Source: Neptunomonas antarctica
Lineage (GTDB): Bacteria > Pseudomonadota > Gammaproteobacteria > Pseudomonadales > Balneatricaceae
Length of the DNA: 64,000 nucleotides
Assembly: GCF_001305295.1 (NCBI RefSeq)
Contig: NZ_LJSI01000053.1
Location: forward strand, 124,001-188,000
Reading direction: 5' to 3'
Shown: piece after piece, positions 27,103 through 34,839 of the stretch
How positions within the stretch are numbered: the first letter of the stretch is position 1
How the letters are laid out: each line of letters starts with the position of its first letter
Notes under the pieces: generated by a model
Told to the model about the DNA's origin: nothing
Databases searched by the model: none
The model's input: the letters and a program-made list of their open reading frames with translations, nothing else
Program-made: the position numbers and the translations under genes

Positions 27103-29184
27103 GTGAAAAGAATTATGACTCCATGGATCGGGCGTTCGGCTCCCGTGATCGGATTATGTGTCGTTTTATCCGGCTGTAACTCCAGCTCACTTATCACCAC
27201 TGCAACTACTGGCATACCGTTTACATTGGGGGAGGTTGTATCTAATTATTATGATGGTAAAACGGATGGGCTTTTAGGCGGCTTTGGCCTGTCTGGCTTT
27301 CAGACCCCACCGGCTGGTTTTTATGCCGATGCGGCTAATCCTAGCGCTGCAGAATTAAGACGCCATAACATCTATCTTAGTTATACAGGCTTAGTAGATC
27401 AAAGTGATACCGGGGGGTTTGGCAGGCTTTACGGGCCTATGGATGATACCACCTATGCAGGATATGAGTATTTGGCTTATGTCGGTAAAGGGATCAACCG
27501 CGCTATTGTAATGGTACAGGTGCCCGATAGCTTTGATGTAAACAATCCCTGCATTATTGCTGCGCCTTCATCAGGATCACGCGGTGTATACGGTGCAATG
27601 GCTACCGCCGGGGCATGGGGATTAAAAAAAGGCTGTGCCGTTGCTTATACCGACGCTAACAAAGGTACGGGCGCTGTCGATCTGAGCCAGATGAAATCCT
27701 ACGGCCTGCAAATGCAGGCTAAAGATCTGGCGACAACCGATGAGTTAACATTTCGTGTGCCCACACAAGAAAGCGTTAGCATGGCTCTTGGTGATGATGA
27801 ATACGCGGGCGTCACACTTCCAACCGATACAGCGCTTGATAATTACATAGCGGCAAAACCAAATCGCTATGCGTTTAAACATGCCCACTCACAAAAAAAT
27901 AGTGAGAAGGATTGGGGCTTACATACGCTGCAAGCCGTTAAGTTTGCTCTGCAGCAGCTCAGTACTCAGTTTGATCAGCCTTTCAGCGCTGACAATACTT
28001 TAGTGATTGCGGCCAGTGTTTCTAATGGAGGTGCGGCTGCACTGAAAGCAGCGGAAGCCGATACCGAATCCTTAATTGATGCCGTTGTGGTCGGTGAGCC
28101 GAACATTAATCCGGCAACGGCGACACAAAGCTTTGGGATTAAAATGGGGGCTAATCCATTATTCACCGCGCATAGCAAACCTGCTTACGAATATTTTGTT
28201 ATTGCTGAAATGTATGCCGCCTGTGCGAGCAAAGCTGTGAGTAATACGGGTGCTTTATTTAGCGAACTACGTGGCCCGGTTAACGCGCGATGCGATGCTT
28301 TAGTGGCCGCCGGATACCTGCAAAAAGGTTCTTATGAAGAGCAGGGAGCTGAAGCGCGCGAAAAACTGAATGCCGCGGGTTATCTGCCGGATTCTGATAA
28401 GTTACTGGTGGGTTATGCAGGTGTTGATCTGTTTCAATCACTGCTTGCCACGTATGGTAATGCGTATTCAAGAAGCTCGGTGGTGGATAACCTCTGTAAC
28501 ATCAGCATGGCTCACGTTGCGACCGGTACTGTTGTGCCTGCTATTAACGATACCTATCAAACCCTTGCTGCAATCAGCAGTGGGATCCCTCGTACCGCTA
28601 ATATCTTCCTGATTAAAGATGATGCGCTCGGTGGCCCGACTCTGCAGTTCGCTGCAACATCAGCCAACGGTAACGCAGACTATAACTTTGAAGGGGCGAA
28701 GTGCTGGTATGACCTGTTTTATAACAGCGAAAATTCACTGAATACGCGTTTGATGGCAGGTATCGAACAAATAAAAGGCAATGGTAATCTGCAACACAAA
28801 CCGACCATTATCGTGCATGGGCGCAGTGATGCGTTAATCCCTGTGAACCATTCATCACGCCCTTACCTTGCATTAAACCAGCAGGTAGAAGGCGCGCAAA
28901 GCCAGCTCAAATACTACGAAATCACCAACGCCCAGCATCTGGATGCTCTCAATCAGCTCTATGCTTCGCTAGGTATGAGTTATGTACCTCTGGATTACTA
29001 TTTCAAGCAGGCGTTGGATCTTATGTATGACCATCTGGAAAATGCGACGGCGTTACCGCCTAGTCAGGTTGTACGGGCACAGGGCCGAGCCGGCGCGCTG
29101 CAAGTGGCTAACCTGCCTGCCATCAGTGCAACAGCAATAGATACGATTACTTTTGATGCAGGGAATCTAGTCATACCGGAATAA
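27103..29184 (+). CDS. 3-hydroxybutyrate oligomer hydrolase (lipoprotein)
   Basis: A 693-residue exported esterase of the D-(-)-3-hydroxybutyrate oligomer hydrolase family, which cleaves soluble oligomers released from poly-3-hydroxybutyrate. The lipobox LSGC (~22-25) indicates membrane anchoring. The nucleophile motif is SVSNGG (Ser ~307). A C-terminal GRSDALIPVNHSSRPY and NAQHLDAL supply the likely Asp and His. The GTG start is preceded by TGAGGT. It has its own terminator; no PHB depolymerase or synthase lies nearby. Confidence 0.85.
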   Translation: MKRIMTPWIGRSAPVIGLCVVLSGCNSSSLITTATTGIPFTLGEVVSNYYDGKTDGLLGGFGLSGFQTPPAGFYADAANPSAAELRRHNIYLSYTGLVDQSDTGGFGRLYGPMDDTTYAGYEYLAYVGKGINRAIVMVQVPDSFDVNNPCIIAAPSSGSRGVYGAMATAGAWGLKKGCAVAYTDANKGTGAVDLSQMKSYGLQMQAKDLATTDELTFRVPTQESVSMALGDDEYAGVTLPTDTALDNYIAAKPNRYAFKHAHSQKNSEKDWGLHTLQAVKFALQQLSTQFDQPFSADNTLVIAASVSNGGAAALKAAEADTESLIDAVVVGEPNINPATATQSFGIKMGANPLFTAHSKPAYEYFVIAEMYAACASKAVSNTGALFSELRGPVNARCDALVAAGYLQKGSYEEQGAEAREKLNAAGYLPDSDKLLVGYAGVDLFQSLLATYGNAYSRSSVVDNLCNISMAHVATGTVVPAINDTYQTLAAISSGIPRTANIFLIKDDALGGPTLQFAATSANGNADYNFEGAKCWYDLFYNSENSLNTRLMAGIEQIKGNGNLQHKPTIIVHGRSDALIPVNHSSRPYLALNQQVEGAQSQLKYYEITNAQHLDALNQLYASLGMSYVPLDYYFKQALDLMYDHLENATALPPSQVVRAQGRAGALQVANLPAISATAIDTITFDAGNLVIPE

Positions 29185-29206
29185 ACTGCCATCAGGCCGT
29201 GCTTAC

Positions 29207-29238
29207 AAAGAAAGAGCCAGGGAGTGCTCTTTCTTTTT
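29207..29238 (+). terminator. Rho-independent terminator of 3HB-oligomer hydrolase gene
   Basis: AAAGAAAGAGC pairs with GCTCTTTCTTT around an 8-nt loop, followed by TT, 23 bp after the stop. Confidence 0.82.
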
Positions 29239-29289
29239 AATCAGATTTTTTATAGGGTCTGTATATCTATCGATTAAGGCGGGTTTGAA

Positions 29290-29706
29290 ATGTTAAAAGC
29301 TAAAGCAAGTTGTTTATGTGGTGCCGTCGAGATAACTGCAAACGCTATTAATCCTAAATTTACAGTATGCCACTGTGACTCATGCCGGAGATGGGGCGGT
29401 GCGCCATTTTTTGCCGTTCAGTGTGGAACGAATGTCAGTATTGAGGGGAGAGAGAGCGTAAAGATGTATGACTCATCTTCTTGGGCTTCTCGGGGTTTTT
29501 GTAATGAGTGTGGAACGCATTTGTTTTTTAAATTCAATAAAAGTGGTGACTACAATATGCCTGTGGGGATATTTCAGAATCTGGAAGGGCTGAAGATGGA
29601 TATGCAATATTTCAGTGATCAGCGGCCTGATTATTACTGTTTTTCAAACCAAACAAAAGAAATGACCAGAGCTGAAATAATGGCTTATTTTGCCAAAAGT
29701 ATATAA
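29290..29706 (+). CDS. GFA/CENP-V-fold zinc protein
   Basis: A 138-residue protein of the glutathione-dependent formaldehyde-activating (GFA) family. Zinc-binding cysteines appear as CLCGAVE (~8-14), CHCDSCRRWGG (~34) and CNECGTHLFF (~77). Substrate is uncertain; many family members do not act on formaldehyde. It stands alone between terminators. Confidence 0.88.
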   Translation: MLKAKASCLCGAVEITANAINPKFTVCHCDSCRRWGGAPFFAVQCGTNVSIEGRESVKMYDSSSWASRGFCNECGTHLFFKFNKSGDYNMPVGIFQNLEGLKMDMQYFSDQRPDYYCFSNQTKEMTRAEIMAYFAKSI

Positions 29707-29742
29707 CACCCTATGAACCTCCTCGATTAAAATAGTGGGTGC

Positions 29743-30996
29743 TTAACCCGATACTTTCGGAGGGGCTTCTATGGTCGGCGTTTCATCGCGAGGCTCAGAA
29801 GAAGGGCTAGTACTAGTTTCAATTAGCCGCACCCAACCGGTCATTATATTCAACTGCCCGGCAGCGAGTTTGAGGCACACCAGTAATGGAACGGCCAGCA
29901 GTACTCCGGCGGGCCCCCAAAGCCAGCCCCAGACAAGTAGCCACAGGACTAATATCAATGGGTTGAGTCGCATGTGACGCCCCAACACTGTTGGTGTTAT
30001 AAATTGGGCTTCTAACAGATTAATGCCAAAATAAATGGCGACGGGTAGCAGCGCGACCAGCTCCATACCGTACTGAGTGATGCCCGCAAGGCTGAGTATC
30101 ATGAGCGCGATAATAGGGCCCACATACGGAGCAAAGTTGAGCAAGCCAACCAACGCTCCCCAGAGTAACGCGTCATCTACATCCAGCATCCAAAATACGC
30201 CTGCAGTGACCATTCCCAGCCCTGTATTGATGACAGTCACCGTAAGAATATAGCGTGATAACTCTTTTTGAAGCTTTCTAATTAGCATAACCGGTCGGCG
30301 ATTGGTTTGTTCTGACAGGAAAATTTCCAGATAGCTGTCATATAATCGAGGGCCAAAAATCAGTAGAAACAGCACCAGAATCACGAACGTTACAAATTGC
30401 GCAATGACTACGGGAGTTGCACCCAGGATAGAGATGATTTTTTCTATGCCGCCCTGCATAACTTGGGTTGAAAGTGCGCTCTTACTATTGGTGGTTTTTT
30501 CTTCTGTGGCTACTACTATTGGCGGCTCATCATTACTGAACAGACCAAACAAGCCGGAGCTCTTTTCTTTTGGTGGCAATGCTTCAGTAGTTATTACAGG
30601 CGTAGGGTCTGGATTTATAGCCTTGCTAATATTATCCAGTTCTTTAGTCAGCTTCGTTGACAGCTGGGGAAGTTGCGCCAGCCATTTTTGTGCAGGTGTT
30701 GCCAGCTCGATGGCCAGTATTGTCACAGGCCCGCCAACCATGGCTAGCAGTAAAATTGCCGATAATGTACGTGGTATATAAAAGCGTTTAAGTAGTCTCA
30801 CCAGTGGACTGAGTAACAACGAAAACAACAGCGCCACGAGTATCGGCATTAACAATGATTTGGCGAAGTACAACGTATATATAAGTGCCAGCGCCAGTAG
30901 CCCGTAGATGGCCACAGAATAGACAGAGCGTCTGGGTGCAACATTGGTAATTAATGGCTTGTTTATGACAACCGGCTCACTGTCAGTATTAATCAT
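29743..30996 (-). CDS. AI-2E/PerM-family transporter
   Basis: A 417-residue integral membrane protein of the AI-2E transporter family (TqsA/PerM/YdiK). Helices pair near residues 25-75. A charged loop (~150-205) precedes the second membrane half, which contains the conserved GLLNFAPYVGPIIA segment. Some members export autoinducer-2, others act as antiporters or have unknown roles. Its start overlaps the upstream small gene by 8 bp, so it is the last gene of a four-gene minus-strand operon. Confidence 0.88.
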   Translation of the reverse strand: MINTDSEPVVINKPLITNVAPRRSVYSVAIYGLLALALIYTLYFAKSLLMPILVALLFSLLLSPLVRLLKRFYIPRTLSAILLLAMVGGPVTILAIELATPAQKWLAQLPQLSTKLTKELDNISKAINPDPTPVITTEALPPKEKSSGLFGLFSNDEPPIVVATEEKTTNSKSALSTQVMQGGIEKIISILGATPVVIAQFVTFVILVLFLLIFGPRLYDSYLEIFLSEQTNRRPVMLIRKLQKELSRYILTVTVINTGLGMVTAGVFWMLDVDDALLWGALVGLLNFAPYVGPIIALMILSLAGITQYGMELVALLPVAIYFGINLLEAQFITPTVLGRHMRLNPLILVLWLLVWGWLWGPAGVLLAVPLLVCLKLAAGQLNIMTGWVRLIETSTSPSSEPRDETPTIEAPPKVSG

Positions 30997-31258
30997 TACG
31001 CATACTCATTAAGCGACGGGTGGAACGTAGCAGAAAGGGATAAAAGCTAAAACTAGTGTTAACAACTGTATAAGCCTTGCGCCAACCAATGACATGCGTC
31101 ACTACGCCGGCTAACAGGCCAATACCTATTATTAAATAAGGGCTGGTCTTTTTCAGGGCTGCTTTTGATTGCTCGTTAGCCAACTGAAATTGCTCCTGAC
31201 GTAGATTCAAGCGTTGGTGTACGGATTGAATATCACGACACAAGGATTTACGTGTCAC
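30989..31258 (-). CDS. Small single-helix protein (YqjK-like position)
   Basis: About 89 residues: a charged helical N-terminus and one membrane segment (SPYLIIGIGLLAGVVTHVIGW, ~39-58, shown in part). The GTG at 31258 is preferred because AGAGG lies 8 bp upstream; TTG 31276 is possible. It sits third in an operon after DUF883 and YqjE-like genes, the place of yqjK in E. coli, but sequence similarity is weak. Confidence 0.65.
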   Translation of the reverse strand: MTRKSLCRDIQSVHQRLNLRQEQFQLANEQSKAALKKTSPYLIIGIGLLAGVVTHVIGWRKAYTVVNTSFSFYPFLLRSTRRLMSMRND

Positions 31259-31670
31259 TGCTCTGGCCTCTGACAAGCTGGCGAATATGTTGCCTGGTGA
31301 GTGGTAGGGTCAGGCTTTTCTTATAATGTTTCAAACCCATGATAATACTCACCAAGCCCAAAAACTGGATAATAAAAAACGCGAGTAAACCCTGTGTAAC
31401 TGATGTGTTTATTAGATAAACCAGCCATGCGAGCAACGTACTAAAACCAATCCATGTCAGCATCAGCATCGGAATAAACAGCAGCGCTAGTGCGAATAAG
31501 CGTGGGCTATCAGAAATAGCCAGTCGCAATTCAAGCTGTAATAACTGAAAAATATCGGAGCCGGTAGCCGTCGCTTGCTGTAGCCAGCTTGCCCATACTT
31601 GTAACTCATCCAACTGCCCGGATTTTTCAGCGCTGTCATGCTGTTTTGCTGTATCAGGGTTCTCGATCAT
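31248..31670 (-). CDS. YqjE/phage-holin-like membrane protein
   Basis: A 140-residue protein with two hydrophobic segments (~55-82 and ~87-110) in the YqjE/phage-holin III-like arrangement. Its ATG overlaps the stop of the DUF883 gene (ATGA at 31667-31670), so the two are translationally coupled. The family's role is unknown; E. coli homologues are in the yqjDEK stationary-phase operon. Confidence 0.75.
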   Translation of the reverse strand: MIENPDTAKQHDSAEKSGQLDELQVWASWLQQATATGSDIFQLLQLELRLAISDSPRLFALALLFIPMLMLTWIGFSTLLAWLVYLINTSVTQGLLAFFIIQFLGLVSIIMGLKHYKKSLTLPLTRQHIRQLVRGQSSDT

Positions 31671-31957
31671 TTACGTGAAAATAATTGAGAAATGACAAAG
31701 CCGGTAATAAAGGCAATACCTAACGTAGCGAGAGGCTTTTCGCGGATAAAAACAGAGGCTTGCTCGCCGAGCTCTTCTGTTTTGGCGCGGCCTTTAAGTA
31801 ATTGCTCGGTGGCTTCATCTTTTATATCCAGACCTGCCGCATCAGCAGCCAACTTAAAATGCTCTTTTGCCTCCATTAATTTATCGTAAGCACTCAATAC
31901 GGCCTCCTTGCTGGCCGCCAATTCATCATTTTTGTTTTTACTCGTAGTTGCCGGCAT
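31667..31957 (-). CDS. DUF883 (YqjD/ElaB-like) protein
   Basis: A 96-residue protein with a charged amphipathic helical body and a C-terminal membrane anchor (LATLGIAFITGFVISQLF, ~75-92), the layout of YqjD/ElaB. In E. coli these tail-anchored proteins bind ribosomes in stationary phase. It is the first gene of the four-gene minus-strand operon; AGGAGAG precedes its ATG. Confidence 0.85.
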   Translation of the reverse strand: MPATTSKNKNDELAASKEAVLSAYDKLMEAKEHFKLAADAAGLDIKDEATEQLLKGRAKTEELGEQASVFIREKPLATLGIAFITGFVISQLFSRK

Positions 31958-32266
31958 CTCTACTCTCCTTAGTGGTAGTTACATTTTGTCATGCATATCA
32001 TCAGGCTATTACAGTCTTCTTTCAAGTGTCATGTGCCTTGATATGTGAGGCGATATTTTAATGCAAATAAGATGGACGGGTAGAGCACGCCGCCATCTAT
32101 GTCCCTGCTTAAAAAATGTTACTTCTGCACATCTGTAATCTGTAGCTCGCCATCAGTAACCCTCTCTCTCTTTTTTTAATTCATTTAAAGCATTTATATA
32201 TTAATGCTCTTGATAATCTAAACGCTAATCATTATCATTTGCTAATTGAATTTAGTTACTACTTAG
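31958..32266. other. Divergent intergenic region with Fur box
   Basis: A 309-bp, AT-rich region between the DUF883 operon (left) and the tonB operon (right). It contains a Fur-box match near its right end and a CT/T-rich run near 32160-32178. No gene seen. Confidence 0.6.
32218..32236 (+). promoter_or_regulatory. Fur box upstream of the exbB-exbD-tonB operon
   Basis: Matches the 19-bp Fur consensus at 14 positions, with the right half TAATCATTATC perfect. It lies about 30-50 bp upstream of exbB. Iron-replete repression of the TonB system is expected. Confidence 0.7.
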
Positions 32267-33073
32267 GTGTCGTTTGTGAGTGTTGAAGCGGAATTGATTG
32301 TCCCGGCTGAGCTGGGTTCAAGTGTGATGTTGGATAAGGGTGATGCAATGGCTGCGCTGATTCAGGCGGCGCCTACTCTGCTTGAGAGCGTTCAGGAAGC
32401 TCCTTCCCTGCTTGAAAAGGCGCAGGGATTCTTGCTGGTCGGTGGGCCGGTAGTGTGGATTCTATTGGGCTTTTCGGTGATAGCGTTGAGTATTGTATTG
32501 ATTAAATGTTGGCAGTTTGCGCTGTTGCGGCCTGAAAGCCAGCGTGATGTTCAGCAGGCGTTGATGTTATGGCGGGAAGGTGAGCATGTACAGGCCAAGG
32601 TTGTTTTAAAGCGCAGTCGGCCTGTTTCTGAGTTGGTATTTATCGCCATGCGAGGCGTTTTGAACGTTCGTGAAGATATGAATCTGCTTAAAGATGAGCT
32701 GGATCGTGTGGCGGCCTTACGCCTGAATCAATTGCGTGGGCTGTTACGGCCGCTCGAAGTCATCGCAACATTAAGCCCCTTACTCGGCTTGTTAGGAACG
32801 GTGTTGGGCATGATTACTGCGTTTCAGAAAATGGAAGCAGCGGGCAATCAGGTGGATCCTTCGGTGTTGTCGGGCGGCATCTGGCAAGCCCTGTTAACCA
32901 CTGCCGTCGGGTTGGCGGTGGCTATACCGGTCGTGGTGGTACATAGCTGGTTAGAACGCAAAGTTGAACGGGTTGCGGCGTTAATGAATGATTCTGTTAC
33001 CCAAGTTTTTACGGCCGTTAAAATACCTGTAATCGAACGGCTTGAGCATGAGGAGTTAAAGCGTGCAGCTTGA
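32267..33073 (+). CDS. exbB: ExbB-type MotA/TolQ/ExbB proton channel protein
   Basis: Inner-membrane motor subunit that powers TonB with the proton gradient. The 268-residue protein has three membrane helices (~55-78, ~170-192, ~210-232), with the conserved LGLLGTVLGMI and TTAVGLAVAIPVV segments. The N-terminal ~50 residues are unusually long and periplasmic. The start could be GTG 32267 or GTG 32276; the latter spaces TTAGG better. It overlaps the first exbD by 11 bp. Confidence 0.88.
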   Translation: MSFVSVEAELIVPAELGSSVMLDKGDAMAALIQAAPTLLESVQEAPSLLEKAQGFLLVGGPVVWILLGFSVIALSIVLIKCWQFALLRPESQRDVQQALMLWREGEHVQAKVVLKRSRPVSELVFIAMRGVLNVREDMNLLKDELDRVAALRLNQLRGLLRPLEVIATLSPLLGLLGTVLGMITAFQKMEAAGNQVDPSVLSGGIWQALLTTAVGLAVAIPVVVVHSWLERKVERVAALMNDSVTQVFTAVKIPVIERLEHEELKRAA

Positions 33074-33458
33074 TCTGCAGCCAGTACGTCGTCGTCAGGC
33101 GATCAGTCTAACGCCGTTGATTGATGTGGTGTTTATTCTGCTGCTGTTCTTTATGTTGTCGTCTAGTTTTATGCAGTGGCGACAGATAGATCTTTCTGCT
33201 GCGCAGGCAAGTAACAATACGTCTTCTGAAGTGCATAGACTTCGTTTGATCTCTGATCAGGGCTTAATCGAGCACGGAGGGCAACGTTATCAGATGCAGG
33301 ATGCGGTTGCGCTGCACGCTCTGGTTTTGGACGCTCCTGAGGCTGTTTTTGCGATTGAAGTAGCGCCGGGTGTGATGACGCAGACGATGATTACCCTGTT
33401 GGATAATCTCAAGCAGGCCGGTGCTCAGCATGTTTCGCTGGCGGGTGTTTTGCCATGA
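33063..33458 (+). CDS. exbD: ExbD-type biopolymer transporter (first copy)
   Basis: A 131-residue single-span protein of the ExbD/TolR family with the conserved SLTPLIDVVFILLLFFML membrane helix, including the essential proton-path Asp (~22). The rest is periplasmic. The GTG start overlaps exbB, and the second exbD overlaps its stop by 4 bp. Confidence 0.9.
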   Translation: MQLDLQPVRRRQAISLTPLIDVVFILLLFFMLSSSFMQWRQIDLSAAQASNNTSSEVHRLRLISDQGLIEHGGQRYQMQDAVALHALVLDAPEAVFAIEVAPGVMTQTMITLLDNLKQAGAQHVSLAGVLP

Positions 33459-33910
33459 GCAGAGTGTTATTCGGACAGTCGGTATTGAGTGCATCAAGCG
33501 CTAAAAAAGCACAGAGCAGTGACGATAACTTGATCCCTTTAATAAATGTTGTATTTCTGATGTTGATTTTTTTCATGGTCGCCGGACAAATTCAGAGCTC
33601 TGATGCGGTGAGTGTGCAACCGCCTGAATCATTCAGTGAAACCCGTCAAGCGGAGGACGGAATTACATTGATAGTCACTGTGGATGGCTTGTTATATCTG
33701 GATAATCAGAATGTTGATGAGGCCGGGTTGGTGTCAGGCTTGCTGGATGCTTTTTCCAAGGCAATAAAACCTGATGCGTTTGTTGTACTGGTAAAAGTGG
33801 ATGCGGGTTTGCCTGTCGATGCTTTACAAACCGTATTACGCCAGATTAAAGCGACAGGGTTAGGCCGTGTGTCGTTAGCCACTCGTCGGGTTCAGGTAGG
33901 TGAAGCATGA
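33455..33910 (+). CDS. ExbD-type biopolymer transporter (second copy)
   Basis: A second ExbD family protein of 151 residues with the membrane motif NLIPLINVVFLMLIFFMV. The usual helix Asp is replaced by Asn (LINVVF instead of LIDVVF), which should abolish the proton-conducting residue in this subunit. Two ExbD genes in a row with one altered suggests a heteromeric ExbD pair. ATG overlaps the preceding stop (ATGA), and tonB overlaps its own stop likewise. Confidence 0.85.
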   Translation: MSRVLFGQSVLSASSAKKAQSSDDNLIPLINVVFLMLIFFMVAGQIQSSDAVSVQPPESFSETRQAEDGITLIVTVDGLLYLDNQNVDEAGLVSGLLDAFSKAIKPDAFVVLVKVDAGLPVDALQTVLRQIKATGLGRVSLATRRVQVGEA

Positions 33911-34698
33911 TTGCAGCACGCCATGGGTGGTTGGCTTTTATCTGTGCTGCGCTGTTGCATGTGCTGGCGCTGGGGTTATTTTTCGCTGCAACGCCGACTG
34001 AAGGGGCAAAAGATAAAGGCGAGCAAGGGGTAGAAGTTGACTTAGGCATGCTCGGTAATTTGGGTGACGCGCTCAATACCACGGAAGAGTTACCGACAGA
34101 ACGGATAAAAGAACAGCCAAAAGACGAACCGCAAAAACCTGAACCAGAGCGCGAGTTAGAAAGAGAACCTGAGCCTATTAAGCAGGAAGTTGTTCCTGAG
34201 CCGCCAAAACAAAAGGTGGCGCTAAAGGTGAAAAAGGCGATCGACACTGAAAAAAAACCAGTGCAAGTAAAGAGTAAAAAAGCGCCTGTTGATTCTCCCC
34301 CTTCGAATCAGCAGGCGCCCATTTCCATATCGCAGACAAAAGAGAAAAAGAAGATATCGAGCGGTGTTAGCGACGCTCAAACGACAGGTGGAAATCCCGG
34401 AGCCGAACGATCTTACTTTGCCTTGTTGGCGGCAACCTTGGCAAAAAATAAACGTTATCCGACAGCATCACGCAGAAAAGGAGAGGAAGGCATTGTTCTA
34501 CTCTCGTTTGTAGTGGATCGTTTTGGCGGGGTATCAGCAGCACAGATAAAATCAAGTTCTGGTTATCCGCGTTTAGATGAAGCGGTGCTGCGTATGCTGA
34601 AAAAATCCCGGCGCTTACCCGCGTTTCCGGCAGAGATGAAGCAAGCTGAGTTGCTGATTAACATCCCGATATCGTTTGAACTAAACGCTATGCGCTAA
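33907..34698 (+). CDS. tonB: TonB energy-transducing protein
   Basis: A 263-residue periplasm-spanning protein with an N-terminal anchor (~8-28), a Pro/Glu/Lys-rich spacer (~58-145, many EPEP/KP steps), and a C-terminal TonB domain with RYPTASRRKGEEG and GYPRLDEAVLRMLKKS. It couples the ExbB/ExbD motor to outer-membrane receptors such as the one encoded next. ATGA overlap with the second exbD indicates translational coupling. Confidence 0.92.
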   Translation: MIAARHGWLAFICAALLHVLALGLFFAATPTEGAKDKGEQGVEVDLGMLGNLGDALNTTEELPTERIKEQPKDEPQKPEPERELEREPEPIKQEVVPEPPKQKVALKVKKAIDTEKKPVQVKSKKAPVDSPPSNQQAPISISQTKEKKKISSGVSDAQTTGGNPGAERSYFALLAATLAKNKRYPTASRRKGEEGIVLLSFVVDRFGGVSAAQIKSSSGYPRLDEAVLRMLKKSRRLPAFPAEMKQAELLINIPISFELNAMR

Positions 34699-34839
34699 CA
34701 GGGTTAAGCAACTCTCAATAAAACGCTCAATCAATCAATAGAAATTTAAATGGCCCCCAAAAAGCGGTTAGCGGGACTGCTTGGCCTTTTTTTGGGTGTC
34801 GGAATATTAATCTTGTATAAAAACGAAAGGAAAACTTCT

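Noticed and set aside
34750..34839. Upstream in-frame start of the siderophore receptor
   Set aside because: The added residues would place a hydrophobic segment before the real signal peptide, and the ATG at 34840 has a clear AAAGGA site.
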